Shown piece after piece: positions 43,373 through 52,830 of a DNA stretch of 64,000 bases. The stretch comes from Gallaecimonas mangrovi. Lineage in GTDB: Bacteria > Pseudomonadota > Gammaproteobacteria > Enterobacterales > Gallaecimonadaceae. The notes beneath the pieces are model-generated. The model searched no databases and was not told the DNA's origin. It saw only the letters and a list, made by a program, of their open reading frames with translations. Location: NCBI RefSeq assembly GCF_003367375.1, contig NZ_CP031416.1:2115501-2179500 (forward strand), written 5' to 3'. A program made the position numbers and the translations under genes. Numbering within the stretch: the first letter of the stretch is position 1; the number at the start of each line of letters is the position of its first letter.

Positions 43373-45457
43373 TTAAAAACGGTAGGTGGCACTGGCACCG
43401 ACCACACGGCCGTCGCCCAGTTGGTAATAGGGATGTTCGGCATAACCGTCGGCCGGGTCGTTGCCCCAGCCGCCAAAGCCACGGGTAGGATATTGCCGGT
43501 CAAAGAGGTTTTTGCCATAAACAGCAAGCTGCCAGTGGCCGTGTTGCCAGGCAAGATTGGCGTTCCAAAGCACATAGCTCCAGGCCTGTACGTCAGAGGT
43601 ATCTGAAAAGTAGTAGCGGTCTTTACCTTCACTACTGACCGACAGCAGCCAGTTCTCGGCCAGTTGCCAGTCCGCACCAAGGTGATAAGTCCAGCGCGGC
43701 GCTTGCGCTTGGTCACGGCCATCAAGGCTTTCACCACTGGCATTAATAAAATCGTTATAGCGGGTGCGCAGCAGCCCCAAAGAGCCGGAAAAACGTAAGC
43801 TGTCTAAGGCTTGCCAACTGGCTTCAAACTCGGCGCCATAGTTACGGCCCGAGGCAGCATTGCCGTAAAACTCCACAAACTCGGATGAACCATCACCGCG
43901 GCTTTGGGTTTCGTAGGTTTTTACCTGCATGTTGTCGCGCCACATGTTAAAGACGCTTAGCATCATTGACAGTTTCGGGCTCAGCCACCACTTGCCACCC
44001 GCTTCCAGGTTGACTGCCGTTTCGGTGTCAAAGCTGCGTTTATCAGCCTCTAGGTTACCGTCGGTATTAAAGCCGCCGGGCTTATAGCCCCTTGAAAGAC
44101 CGAGGTAATACATGCTGCTGGCAAGGTTGTAGGAAAGGTCGACATTGCCGCCCCAAAGGCCTTCACTGTGGTTAAGGTGCTGGGGATTAGAGTCGTCGTA
44201 GTCAGCTTGCCAATGCTCAAAGCGGGCACCGGTTTTAACTTGCCAACGGTCATTTAGCGGGATGGTAAGCTGGCCGTAAACGGCTTTGTTTTGGCCCGTT
44301 ATCTGGCTGGTTAGCAAGCTGCCGCTGCCGTAGGTGTCAAGGTAACGAAGGTCTTCATCTTCAAAATGGCCATACACACCCAACACCCAATCGACATTGC
44401 CAAGCCGCCCGGCCGGTTTCGACACCAAACGTAAATCGGCTACCTGGGTGGAGCGGCGGCGCTGGTACGATTCGGCCTCAACGTAGTCGCCGTAGGGGCA
44501 AGTGTTAACTTGGCAATAGTCTGGGTTAGACCAGTCATCGTCAAAACTGTAAAGGCTGTCGGTGTGGCTGGTGGTGGTATTAAGCACCAGCCTGGCTTTA
44601 TCCCAACCGCTATATTGCAGCTTTGAACCAAGGCCTTTACTTAATTGGTTATCTTGCCCGGGCTGGTCAGAAAGCGTGGTACGGGAGTTATTAAAACTAA
44701 AAGCATCGTAGCCATTTTGCACGTTGAGCCAAAGGCCGGTTATGTCCCACTGCCAATGGTCTTTTTGGTAGCGCAGTTTTAAACGGGCGGTGTTTTCATC
44801 ACGGCCATCGGTTGGCCGCTGCTGGTAGCTGTTAAAATAATCACCATCGGTTTTATAGCTGGACCCGGAAAGCCGCGCTGACCACGCGTCTGACAAACCG
44901 CCGCCAACAGCACCTTGGTAGCGCCTGGCATTGTGGTTGGCAACCGAGGCCTCGGCATAACCTTCAACATCGTCGGTGGGCGCGCGGGTTTCGATGTTAA
45001 TCAAACCGCCAAGGGCATTGGCGCCGAAGCGAGTGCCTTGAGGGCCGCGATACACCTCAACTTGCTGCACGTCACTAATCAGCCCCGCCAGCCCCATGCC
45101 AGAAAAATCAAAGCCGTCCACCAACAAGCCAACCGAGGGATAAATGGGCGCCGCATACTGGCTGCGCTCGCCAATGCCGCGAATTTGGATAAAACGGCCA
45201 CGGCTGGCACCACTGTCAAAGTTAACATTGGGCACCAACGTTAAGGCTTGGTCTAAGGCTTCGGTGTGACGTTCTTCAAGGGTAGTTGACGATAACACTG
45301 AAACCGAATCGGTAAGTTCTGTCAGGGCTTGGCGGCGAAAGTCGCCGGTAACTTCAATGTGCTCGATATTGCTGCTGGCAGCGGTGTCTGCCGTTGGCGT
45401 ATCGGCCAACACATTAGGGCTGGCAAGAGCCAGGGCAATCATAGATGGTTTGAACAT
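43373..45457 (-). CDS. TonB-dependent receptor, likely for thiamine or a thiamine precursor
   Basis: A 694-residue outer-membrane receptor. A signal peptide ends near NVLA-DT, and the TonB box (IEHIEVTG) is near residue 31-38. The plug (about 50-160) has IQIRGIG and VEVYRGPQGTRFGANALGG, and the beta-barrel ends in YRF with the C-terminal aromatic residue. The gene starts 20 nt after a TPP riboswitch and shares the operon with thiamine uptake and salvage genes, so thiamine is the predicted cargo. Confidence 0.88.
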   Translation of the reverse strand: MFKPSMIALALASPNVLADTPTADTAASSNIEHIEVTGDFRRQALTELTDSVSVLSSTTLEERHTEALDQALTLVPNVNFDSGASRGRFIQIRGIGERSQYAAPIYPSVGLLVDGFDFSGMGLAGLISDVQQVEVYRGPQGTRFGANALGGLINIETRAPTDDVEGYAEASVANHNARRYQGAVGGGLSDAWSARLSGSSYKTDGDYFNSYQQRPTDGRDENTARLKLRYQKDHWQWDITGLWLNVQNGYDAFSFNNSRTTLSDQPGQDNQLSKGLGSKLQYSGWDKARLVLNTTTSHTDSLYSFDDDWSNPDYCQVNTCPYGDYVEAESYQRRRSTQVADLRLVSKPAGRLGNVDWVLGVYGHFEDEDLRYLDTYGSGSLLTSQITGQNKAVYGQLTIPLNDRWQVKTGARFEHWQADYDDSNPQHLNHSEGLWGGNVDLSYNLASSMYYLGLSRGYKPGGFNTDGNLEADKRSFDTETAVNLEAGGKWWLSPKLSMMLSVFNMWRDNMQVKTYETQSRGDGSSEFVEFYGNAASGRNYGAEFEASWQALDSLRFSGSLGLLRTRYNDFINASGESLDGRDQAQAPRWTYHLGADWQLAENWLLSVSSEGKDRYYFSDTSDVQAWSYVLWNANLAWQHGHWQLAVYGKNLFDRQYPTRGFGGWGNDPADGYAEHPYYQLGDGRVVGASATYRF

Positions 45458-45499
45458 GTGGACCTCTTTTAAAAGAGATCCGGGCGTGCGGCAGTAATG

Positions 45500-45595
45500 G
45501 CAAGCACCATCCCTACGCCGGTACGAGCCGGATCAGGTTCAAAGGGTCTGTCGGTGCACCGACATCTCAGGCCTTAAAGGCCTCCCCCTGGTGAA
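45500..45595 (-). ncRNA. TPP riboswitch (THI element)
   Basis: Read on the minus strand, CAGGGGGAGGCC, CTGAGATG, ACCCTTTGAACCTGATCCGG and GCGTAGGGATGG appear in the THI-box order. It lies between hinT and the TonB receptor start and should shut off the thiamine operon when thiamine pyrophosphate is high. The 3' part near 45480-45500 (TACTGCCGCACGCCCGGATC) may hold the expression platform. Confidence 0.95.
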
Positions 45596-45664
45596 AATTC
45601 GCAGCGATTGTAACGGGACTCTTTTTCGATGTCAGCCCCGACTAAGGTCTTAGGGTAAAAACCG

Positions 45665-46015
45665 TTAACGCGCCAGCATCGGCCCCAGCGGTTTACCGCC
45701 CAACAGGTGCAGATGGATGTGATACACCTCTTGGCCACCGTGCTCGCGGCAATTCATCAGCAGGCGGTAACCGTCTTCGGCGATGCCAGCCTCTCTTGCC
45801 AGTTTGGACGCTACCGACATCATGCGGCCAAGGTACGGTTCGTGCTCTTCGGTGATGTCATCGGCGGTTGCAATCAAAATATTGGGAATAACCAGCACAT
45901 GCAGCGGCGCCTTGGGGTTAATGTCCCGAAATGCGGTAACCAAATCGTCCTGATACAAAATGTCGGCGGGGATCTCACGACGAATAATTTTTGAGAAAAT
46001 GGTTTCTTCGCTCAT
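45665..46015 (-). CDS. hinT: HIT-family purine nucleoside phosphoramidase
   Basis: A 116-residue protein with the histidine triad HIHLHLLGG near its C-terminus and the [16 protein letters not shown] segment. It hydrolyses AMP-lysine and related phosphoramidates. The start is ATG at 46015 with AGGAG-like upstream sequence (TAAGGAGCT). It diverges from the M61 peptidase gene. Confidence 0.95.
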   Translation of the reverse strand: MSEETIFSKIIRREIPADILYQDDLVTAFRDINPKAPLHVLVIPNILIATADDITEEHEPYLGRMMSVASKLAREAGIAEDGYRLLMNCREHGGQEVYHIHLHLLGGKPLGPMLAR

Positions 46016-46083
46016 CTATAGCTCCTTAAGCGACCTCAAAGTCCATGCTAGACTGCATGCCAAACCCTTGATAGCGCAAGCCA

Positions 46084-47842
46084 ATGATCGCCGCCATCCA
46101 TTATGACATCAAGCCTGCTGATTTAAGCCGGCACCTTTTCGACATCACCCTCACCATCGACGAGCCGGATCAAAACGGCCAGCAGCTTTGGCTGCCCGCC
46201 TGGATCCCGGGCTCGTACCTGATTCGCGACTTTGCCAAGCACATGCAATGGATAGAAGCCGTCGACGAAGACGATGCCCCCGTCGCCATTCAAAAACTCG
46301 ACAAGGCCCGTTGGCAGTTGGCAGCGACGGAAGGCCCGGTCAAGGTACGCTATCAGGTATACGCTTGGGATTTGTCGGTGCGCGGCGCCCACCTCGACGA
46401 AACCCATGGCTTTTTTAACGGCACTTCGGTGTTTTTGGCGGTATCCGGCCAGGAAAACGACCCAGTTAGTGTCGATATTCAACCGCCAAGTGAGGCCCCC
46501 CATTGGAAAGTTGCCACCGGCCTTGGCCGCCAAGACGGCGACAAATGGGGCTTTGGCCGTTTCGCCGCTAAAGACTACGACACCCTTATCGACCACCCGG
46601 TAGAGATGGGCGACTTTGAAATACTGAGCTTTGATGCCTGCGGTATTGCGCACCATTTGGTGCTGACCGGCCATCATTACGGCGACCGCGACCAGCTAAA
46701 GCGCGACCTAACCGCCATTTGTGAAACCGAGCTGCAGTTTTTCGGCGCGCCTTATCCCTTCGATGAATACTGGTTTTTAACCATGGTCACCGCCGACAGT
46801 TACGGCGGCCTGGAACACCGTAATTCCACCGCGTTGATGATCCCCGCTACAGCCTTAATGGTAAGGATTACAACGACTTTTTAGCGCTTTGCTCCCATGA
46901 GTATTTTCATAACTGGAATGTAAAACGCATTAAACCCAAAGCGTTTTTACCCTACCAACTGGATAAGGAAAGCCACAGCATTCAGCTATGGCCTATGAAG
47001 GTATTACCTCTTACTACGACGATTTAATCTTGCACCGCGCCGGCCTTATTGATGCCCAAAGCTACCTTGACCGCCTGGCCACCACCCTGACCCGGGTGGC
47101 AAGGGCGCCTGGGCGTTTTGTGCAAAGCCTGGCCGACTCCAGCTTCGATGCCTGGACCAAGTTTTACCAGCAAGACGAAAACGCCCCCAATGCCATTGTC
47201 AGCTACTACACCAAGGGCGCCATTATGGCGCTGTGCCTGGATTTAACCCTGCGGCTGCGTTCAGAGCACAATCTCTGCCTTGACCATGTGATGGAACGGC
47301 TCTGGGAAGATTTTGGCCGCCCCAGTATTGGCACCGACGACGACAGTCACCAAAAACTGGCCGAAAGCCTGCTGGGTGAATCCCTGGAAAGCTTCTTTAA
47401 CCAGGCGCTCTACGCCACCGAAGACTTGCCGCTGGCAAAGCTGCTGGATGCCATGGGGGTAAGCCTGCGTTATCTGCCCGCCAGTGATGACGGCGACAAC
47501 GGTGGCAACCCGGCGAAAAATCGCCAACCGCGCCTGACCTTAGGGGCTCGCCTGGCAGACAGCGACGGCGGTATCAAGGTGCTGTCGGTAACCCACGGTA
47601 GCGCAGCCGATAAAGCCGGCCTTGCCGCTGGTGACGTTATTGTCGCTATCGATGGCCTGCGTGCCCGCATGGGTAAATTACAAACCCAGCTCACCGCCAT
47701 TGGCGAACGTAGCGTTGAAGTGCACGCCTTTCGCCTAGACGAGCTGATGACCTTTGACGTCACCCCGCAACCGGCCGCAGGCGACACAGCGGTGCTGGAA
47801 GTGACCGACCCGGATAAGTTAAAAGGCTGGCTAGAACTTTAA
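46084..47842 (+). pseudogene. M61-family (glycyl aminopeptidase) gene with two frameshifts
   Basis: Three reading frames together encode one M61 peptidase of about 586 residues. The first frame runs to 46884, the second covers 46846-46989 and carries the zinc motif HEYFH (46896-46910), and the third runs from 46988 to the stop at 47842 with the PDZ domain (GLAAGDVIVAIDGL). The first shift fits loss of one C in the CCCC run at 46842-46845; the second fits loss of one G in TGGCC at 46990-46991. The catalytic helix and both flanking parts are otherwise intact. Two near-identical one-base losses in short runs may be sequencing error or early decay of a real gene. Confidence 0.85.
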
Positions 47843-47846
47843 TAGA

Positions 47847-48026
47847 TAAAAAACGCCGCAAAAAAATTCAGAATCAATATTTAGACATCCTAATTATGTA
47901 ATATTACAGACGTCAACTTAAGACTCGCAGCAGTATGATTAAATTATTATAGTAATCGCTAGTTAGCGTCTAGTAGTATATTTACTATATAAACATATAC
48001 ATATATATTCGCATTAAAAAACGCCG
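47847..48026. repeat. Direct repeat TAAAAAACGCCG flanking an AT-rich stretch
   Basis: The 12-bp sequence is at 47847-47858 and at 48015-48026. Only the second copy is completed by the other arm of a terminator hairpin. The 156 nt between are AT-rich with small inverted repeats (CGCTA-GT-TAGCG at 47957-47968). This looks like an insertion at a terminator or a partial duplication. Confidence 0.55.
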
Positions 48027-48043
48027 TGACAACGGCGTTTTTA
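48016..48043. terminator. Bidirectional terminator at the M61/sulfotransferase boundary
   Basis: ACGCCGT and ACGGCGT pair around GACA between A and T runs. It lies between convergent genes. Confidence 0.9.
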
Positions 48044-48065
48044 TTTCAGAAATCGTGAATGAATT

Positions 48066-48989
48066 TCACCAATCATCTTCATGGTAAAATTCATTTGAGA
48101 TAGAAGATGTTTTCTCTTTAATTTTTTTAATCTCATCTTCCGTCAAACGTTTTTTCCAGTTATGAATATTTTCCTTACTATTTCTCACAAACTCATTTTT
48201 AGACTGCTGTTCTGTTGGATTGTGCGAACCAGAATTTTTATAAATAGCCTCTTTTACGTCATCATTAAAATCTAACCCAAAGCTATCAAAAATCGATTTA
48301 AACCCCTCGATCGGATCTTGAGATAAATCCTCATGCCTAACAAAAACCCAATCGGCATGTTCCTTCTTATAAGAAGAAATTGTTTTATGAATGCAATTCC
48401 ATAGCAGTATTGCTTGATCTATTATATCTTTTTCTTCATTTATACATTCTCGTATTTCATCTTTAAATTCGAACAAAAAGCCATTCATTAATTCTTCTTG
48501 TTCAAAAAAATGTCTAAAATCAAATGTCCAATTTTTTATTTTTAAACTTGAGCAGAATGCCGCAGGGTGACGAATCATCACCAACACATTCATGTTATAT
48601 GTGCTACTTAACCATTCAGCTGAAAAAAATGCGATAGGATCTTTAACTATAGGAGTATCGCCCCTAAGTCGATGATAAAGTGAACGACTATGATCTATAA
48701 AAAAGCGTGCAACATTTCTTGATGTATGTATTCTTGGAAGGTTAGCAAAAAATGGATATTTAAATTCAATTACTTTATCCATTGTTTTCTTATATTCAAA
48801 ACCGCTATCATTTGAAACATGGAAGAACCAATACTTGTACTGCTTATCAATACTGTTGACAGTATGGTCCAAATTAAAGGGTTCATGTATATACCCTGTA
48901 TTTGGAGCCAATGCTAAATTCCTTCCTGCCCAAGTAGTCCCAGAACGATGAGAGCCTGTTACCAGTATAGGGCGCCGAATTTTATTCAT
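48066..48989 (-). CDS. PAPS-dependent sulfotransferase, likely acquired
   Basis: A 307-residue soluble sulfotransferase. The 5'-phosphosulfate loop is TGSHRSGTTW (about 10-19) and the 3'-phosphate site is VLVMIRHPAAFCSSL. GYIHEPFNLDHT and DWVFVRHEDLSQDP are further family segments. It is AT-rich with A- or T-ending codons, unlike its GC-richer neighbours. The ATG at 48989 is chosen over a TTG at 49004. Such enzymes sulfate surface glycans or lipids. No sulfated-glycan cluster is adjacent, so the acceptor is unknown. Confidence 0.85.
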   Translation of the reverse strand: MNKIRRPILVTGSHRSGTTWAGRNLALAPNTGYIHEPFNLDHTVNSIDKQYKYWFFHVSNDSGFEYKKTMDKVIEFKYPFFANLPRIHTSRNVARFFIDHSRSLYHRLRGDTPIVKDPIAFFSAEWLSSTYNMNVLVMIRHPAAFCSSLKIKNWTFDFRHFFEQEELMNGFLFEFKDEIRECINEEKDIIDQAILLWNCIHKTISSYKKEHADWVFVRHEDLSQDPIEGFKSIFDSFGLDFNDDVKEAIYKNSGSHNPTEQQSKNEFVRNSKENIHNWKKRLTEDEIKKIKEKTSSISNEFYHEDDW

Positions 48990-49004
48990 CAAATATCCAA
49001 CCAA

Positions 49005-49423
49005 TATTTATTTTATATCTATATAAAATATCATACTTATAAAAAAAAATAAACATTAATCATAGAAAATAATTCCAGGAAAATTTAATTCATGCAATGA
49101 ATTCAATATAAAATCGGCCTAATTTAAAAGATAAGATTTCATCTAACTTTATTTTTATAGATGAAATCTCACAATAAGAAAATCAATTCATACAATACGT
49201 TGACTTTAAAAAATTACTTCAACATGCATTAGATAGAACTATCTAATAATTATACACATACGTTATAATAAAAAATGAACAATGATTTAAAAGCTCTATT
49301 TTTCACCTTCGTTTATAACGATGAAATTATAGTATAATGATTATCCAAATCACCTATTGGATAACGTTTTCCACATCAGATTACTTCTATTCCAAAAGGT
49401 CGCCTTTTTTGATATTTAATTTT
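49005..49423. repeat. AT-rich gene-free stretch with five inverted repeats
   Basis: Five exact inverted repeats lie within about 280 bp: AATTCAT/ATGAATT (49087-49103), AGATTTCATCTA/TAGATGAAATCT (49134-49169), ATTAGATAG/CTATCTAAT (49228-49247), CGTTATAA/TTATAACG (49261-49320) and TTATCCAA/TTGGATAA (49341-49364). No credible ORF is seen. It joins the sulfotransferase promoter side to the 3' end of sstT, so it may be an island junction or hold small RNAs. Confidence 0.5.
49394..49408 (-). terminator. Weak terminator of sstT
   Basis: On the minus strand AAAAGG and CCTTTT pair around CGA just after the sstT stop. The stem is short, and GGAATAG follows rather than a T-run. Confidence 0.4.
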
Positions 49424-50632
49424 TTAAACCTTCTCTACCCCACAACCGGCGGCAGTGAAAAGCACATCGGTAGAGCTATTAAGGGCGGTTTCGCATGAGT
49501 CTTGCAGCACACCGATAATAAAGCCAACGCCGACCACCTGCATCGCCACATCGTTGCTGATACCGAAAAGGCTACAAGCCAAAGGCACCAACAACAGCGA
49601 GCCGCCAGCAACACCAGAGGCGCCACAGGCCGCGACCGAGGCCACCAGGCTGAGCAATATGGCGCTTAGAATGCCAACGTCCTGATGCAGGGTATGGGCC
49701 GCCGCCAACGACAACACGGTGATGGTGACAGCAGCGCCAGCCATATTAATGGTGGCACCAAGCGGAATAGAAACCGAGTAAGTGTCTTCGTGCAAATCAA
49801 GGCGCTTACAAAGGTCCATGTTAACCGGAATATTGGCCGCCGAGCTGCGGGTAAAAAAGGCGGTTACGCCGCTTTCACGCAGGCATTTAAAAACCAGCGG
49901 GTAAGGATTACGGCGCAGTTTGATAAAGACAATCAGCGGGTTAATAACAAAAGCTATCAGTAGCATCGAGCCTAAAAGTACGGCCAGCAAATGGCTATAA
50001 CCGGCAATGGCTTTAAAGCCGGTTTGGGCAAAGGTGTTGGCCACCAAGCCAAAGATCCCAAGGGGCGCCAAACGAATAACCAGCTTAACAATGGCCGAAA
50101 CGCCGTCAGACACATCGGTCAGTAGCTGACGGGTTGCGTCAGAGGTCTTACGAAGGGCAAACCCCAGAGCCACCGCCCAGGCCAGAATGCCGACAAAATT
50201 GCCCGTTTCGATAGCATGAATGGGGTTGTCGACCACATTAAACAGCAGTGTATGCAGTACCTCAGCAATGCCTTGTGGCGCACTGCCATCGGCGCCCTTG
50301 TCTGCCAGCGCAAGGGTGGTGGGAAACAGAAAGCTCATCGAAACCGCCACCAGCGCTGCACAAAAGGTCCCAATAAGGTAAAGCGCCAGAATGGGCCTAA
50401 TGTGGGTTTGCACTCCCTGGCGGTGATTGGCAATGGCAGCCAGTACCAATACAAACACCAACACCGGTGCCACGGCCTTTAAACCCTTAACAAAGAGTTC
50501 GCCCAAAAGCCCCACCGCTTCTGCCGCTTGTGGCCATACCAGGGCCAAAATAACGCCAAGGATAATGCCAATAAGAATTTGCAGCACCAAGCCAGGGCGG
50601 CGCGGCGCAGCAGTTGATTGAGAGTAATGCAT
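49424..50632 (-). CDS. sstT: Serine/threonine:Na+ symporter
   Basis: A 402-residue inner-membrane symporter of the dicarboxylate/amino acid:cation family. It has the hairpin segment [22 protein letters not shown], the Na+-site segment [19 protein letters not shown] and [22 protein letters not shown] near the end, all as in SstT. The C-terminal tail (GCGVEKV) is short compared with E. coli SstT and abuts the AT-rich island, so it may have been trimmed by the insertion. It imports serine and threonine. Confidence 0.93.
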   Translation of the reverse strand: MHYSQSTAAPRRPGLVLQILIGIILGVILALVWPQAAEAVGLLGELFVKGLKAVAPVLVFVLVLAAIANHRQGVQTHIRPILALYLIGTFCAALVAVSMSFLFPTTLALADKGADGSAPQGIAEVLHTLLFNVVDNPIHAIETGNFVGILAWAVALGFALRKTSDATRQLLTDVSDGVSAIVKLVIRLAPLGIFGLVANTFAQTGFKAIAGYSHLLAVLLGSMLLIAFVINPLIVFIKLRRNPYPLVFKCLRESGVTAFFTRSSAANIPVNMDLCKRLDLHEDTYSVSIPLGATINMAGAAVTITVLSLAAAHTLHQDVGILSAILLSLVASVAACGASGVAGGSLLLVPLACSLFGISNDVAMQVVGVGFIIGVLQDSCETALNSSTDVLFTAAGCGVEKV

Positions 50633-50762
50633 GGGCTTCCTTCGTTCGCTTTGTTTTTATGGCAGTTGTTATTAGCCGCGACACTCTAACGAACAAAACC
50701 CGCTATGGACAGCCCCGGTGAACAGCCACCGGGGTATTAGGGAAAATAACGGCTGGCAACCG

Positions 50763-51089
50763 TTAATTGCTAACCGCTGTTTTGCTTATCACTTTGATAA
50801 GGTCATAGCGGTAAAGGCTGGCATCGGCAGGGACATTTTTCGGGTCAAAGTTTTGTACTTTTTTCACTTTCAGCTGGTAGCGATAACCCGGCTGATAGTC
50901 AAAACCTTTAATGGTGGAGTAATAAGCAGCGCCGTTAACAGTCATACACTTTCTGGCGCCCACACCAACACAATTGACCATGGTCGGGCCCACCGTTACC
51001 GTTTCAACTTGGCTACTTTCCAGGTCTTTGGGGTCGGTGCTGCACCCCACAAGCACCAAAGCGGCGCTGGCAAGAAAAAGCATTTTCAT
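50763..51089 (-). CDS. DUF4377-type lipoprotein
   Basis: A 108-residue lipoprotein. The signal peptide ends in the lipobox LVGC (Cys after LVLVG). The mature part has the DUF4377 pattern: CVGVGARKCMTV near the middle, GFDYQPGYRYQLKVKK, and DASLYRYDLIKV at the end. DUF4377 domains often accompany META or heat-shock lipoproteins; function is unknown. GGAGG lies 6 nt before the chosen ATG at 51089 (an ATG at 51092 is adjacent). Confidence 0.8.
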   Translation of the reverse strand: MKMLFLASAALVLVGCSTDPKDLESSQVETVTVGPTMVNCVGVGARKCMTVNGAAYYSTIKGFDYQPGYRYQLKVKKVQNFDPKNVPADASLYRYDLIKVISKTAVSN

Positions 51090-51124
51090 CATTCACCTCC
51101 GTTATAAACCGTGAAAGAGCATCA

Positions 51125-52357
51125 CTACGGCGTCGTAAAGCGCAGCGCATCCACACTGATTTCGCCGCTTTTAACGGCAAGTTTTAGATGCTGGCGCCCG
51201 GCCTGCAAGGTTACGGGAATAGCGAGCTGCTGCCACGTTTCCGCACCGGTGCTTGCCAGGTGGTAACGTCGCCAGGGTTGTTGGCCCACTTTCAGCTGTA
51301 ACTCACTGGCGCTGCTGCTGGCATAACGCAGGGTCATGACATAACCGCCGGCTTTAGCCGTTTCAAGCTGGTAACCAAAGTGACTGCCCTCGCCTGCCTG
51401 CAGCGCAATTTGCGCGTTTGCCCCGGGCATGGGGCGGTAATGCACGCCTTGTGAGGCAACAGCTTGGTCACCGTTTATAACCCCTGGCACCGGTAAATAC
51501 ACATTGGTTGCTGGAATATCGCCGTACAGCTTACCCAACAGGCTCCATTGCCCAGGCGCCCCGAGCAGGTCAATAAAGGGCGCCTTATTTGCTCCATGCT
51601 TGGAGCGGCCCACAAACCAAGCGTAGCGATACACAAAGGGCTGATGCTCTAACCAATGTACGGTTTCGGCCAGGTAATCGAGCTGCTGGTTTAAGGTGGC
51701 TTTATGATGGCGAGATTGATAGTCCCACTCTGTTACCCACACCGGTTTGTGATAACGCTGGTAAAAGCGGCTGACATAGCGCTTAAAGGCACGGGGGGAA
51801 TCCATATAGCTGTGCACGGCGACATAATCAATGCGGCACCCCTGGCAGGCCTTAAAAAAGGCATCCAGATAATCAAAGGGATCGCCTGTTTTGCCTTTGC
51901 CAGCAATCGCCATCCTATCGGGGCTAAAATTCACTGCCGGTGCCACGGTCTTGAGATGAAACTCGTCAGCAATGGCTTGCAGCTTGCGCCAGTTTTCAGC
52001 CGCTTTTTGCGGTGAAATATTGGCCTGGTGCTTGAAGTTAGGTTCGTTAAAACCCAGCAGGTATTTAACCTTAGGGTGACTCGACAAGTATTGGCGCAGG
52101 CGCTTTTCATCAAAATGGCAGCCCCACACCATGGGAACATACTCAATGTCACTCTCGGCAGTATCGGGCGTTGGTGTCACGGCCCAGTTATACCACCAGG
52201 CGATATGGCCCTTGATAAGCGCCAGGTCGGCCGCTGATGGGTGGCCATAAGCCAAACCACGCTTTGGCGACAACCCTTGGCTGGTATCGGTATTGGCGAC
52301 AGCAACCACTGGCAGGCAACATGCGCCCAGTATTAATAACCTTTTCAATATCCGCAT
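51125..52357 (-). CDS. Secreted glycoside hydrolase with GH128-like catalytic core and C-terminal carbohydrate-binding module
   Basis: A 410-residue exported protein. The signal peptide (MRILKRLLILGACCLPVVAVA) is followed by a TIM-barrel catalytic core (about 30-270) with the acid/base Glu in YLLGFNEPNF and the nucleophile Glu in VWVTEWDYQ, the pattern of GH128-type beta-1,3-glucanases. The C-terminal 120 residues are all-beta (YVMTLRYASSSASELQL, HLKLAVKSGEISVDALRF) like CBM6-type modules. It probably cuts fungal or algal beta-glucan. The ATG at 52357 has AGAGG 7 nt upstream. Confidence 0.8.
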   Translation of the reverse strand: MRILKRLLILGACCLPVVAVANTDTSQGLSPKRGLAYGHPSAADLALIKGHIAWWYNWAVTPTPDTAESDIEYVPMVWGCHFDEKRLRQYLSSHPKVKYLLGFNEPNFKHQANISPQKAAENWRKLQAIADEFHLKTVAPAVNFSPDRMAIAGKGKTGDPFDYLDAFFKACQGCRIDYVAVHSYMDSPRAFKRYVSRFYQRYHKPVWVTEWDYQSRHHKATLNQQLDYLAETVHWLEHQPFVYRYAWFVGRSKHGANKAPFIDLLGAPGQWSLLGKLYGDIPATNVYLPVPGVINGDQAVASQGVHYRPMPGANAQIALQAGEGSHFGYQLETAKAGGYVMTLRYASSSASELQLKVGQQPWRRYHLASTGAETWQQLAIPVTLQAGRQHLKLAVKSGEISVDALRFTTP

Positions 52358-52412
52358 GTTTTTACCTCTGCGCGGTGTTTCCTCCATTGTTATGACACCG
52401 ATTAAACCTCAG

Positions 52413-52751
52413 CTATACAAGGGTCACCGTCTTTGCCGGTACCCAACCGGTCACACCTAACGCATTGGTGGCCAGATACCAGTCATTAAGGTGTTGCTGG
52501 GCTACTAACACCTCGCCCACTTCCGTGTTTAATTCAAAAGCACTGTATTGGCATATCGCGCGGCCCTGCTCAGCCGACAATCGCTCAATAAACTGGAGCG
52601 GTGCCCAGCCTTCGTTACCGTCAGCAGTTATCACCCGGATCCAATTGGGGTATTCATCATCGATTCGCCCCAATTGCAACGTGTCGCCGCGCCTAAAGGT
52701 TATCGGCTGCGGGTAAAGCGACTGATGAGCCGCTATCACTTTGACTTTCAT
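52413..52751 (-). CDS. Cytoplasmic tandem SH3-like protein of unknown function
   Basis: A 112-residue protein with two SH3-like repeats. The first (about 5-55) has FRRGDTLQLGRIDDEYPNWIRV and GNEGWAPLQFIER, and the second (about 58-110) has LNTEVGEVLVAQQHLNDWYLA and GVTGWVPAKTVTL. There is no signal peptide. Variant SH3 proteins of this size occur in many gammaproteobacteria without a known role. It stands between the hydrolase and a terminator that faces focA. Confidence 0.7.
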   Translation of the reverse strand: MKVKVIAAHQSLYPQPITFRRGDTLQLGRIDDEYPNWIRVITADGNEGWAPLQFIERLSAEQGRAICQYSAFELNTEVGEVLVAQQHLNDWYLATNALGVTGWVPAKTVTLV

Positions 52752-52785
52752 CGCTCTCTCGTTATTGTTTTTTCAGCACCAATAT

Positions 52786-52817
52786 AAAAAAAGCCATGCA
52801 CAAGGCATGGCTTTTTT
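52786..52817 (-). terminator. Terminator of focA
   Basis: GCCATGC and GCATGGC pair around ACAAG between A- and T-runs, 14 nt past the focA stop codon in its direction of transcription. Confidence 0.9.
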
Positions 52818-52830
52818 CAGGCTTAAAAAT

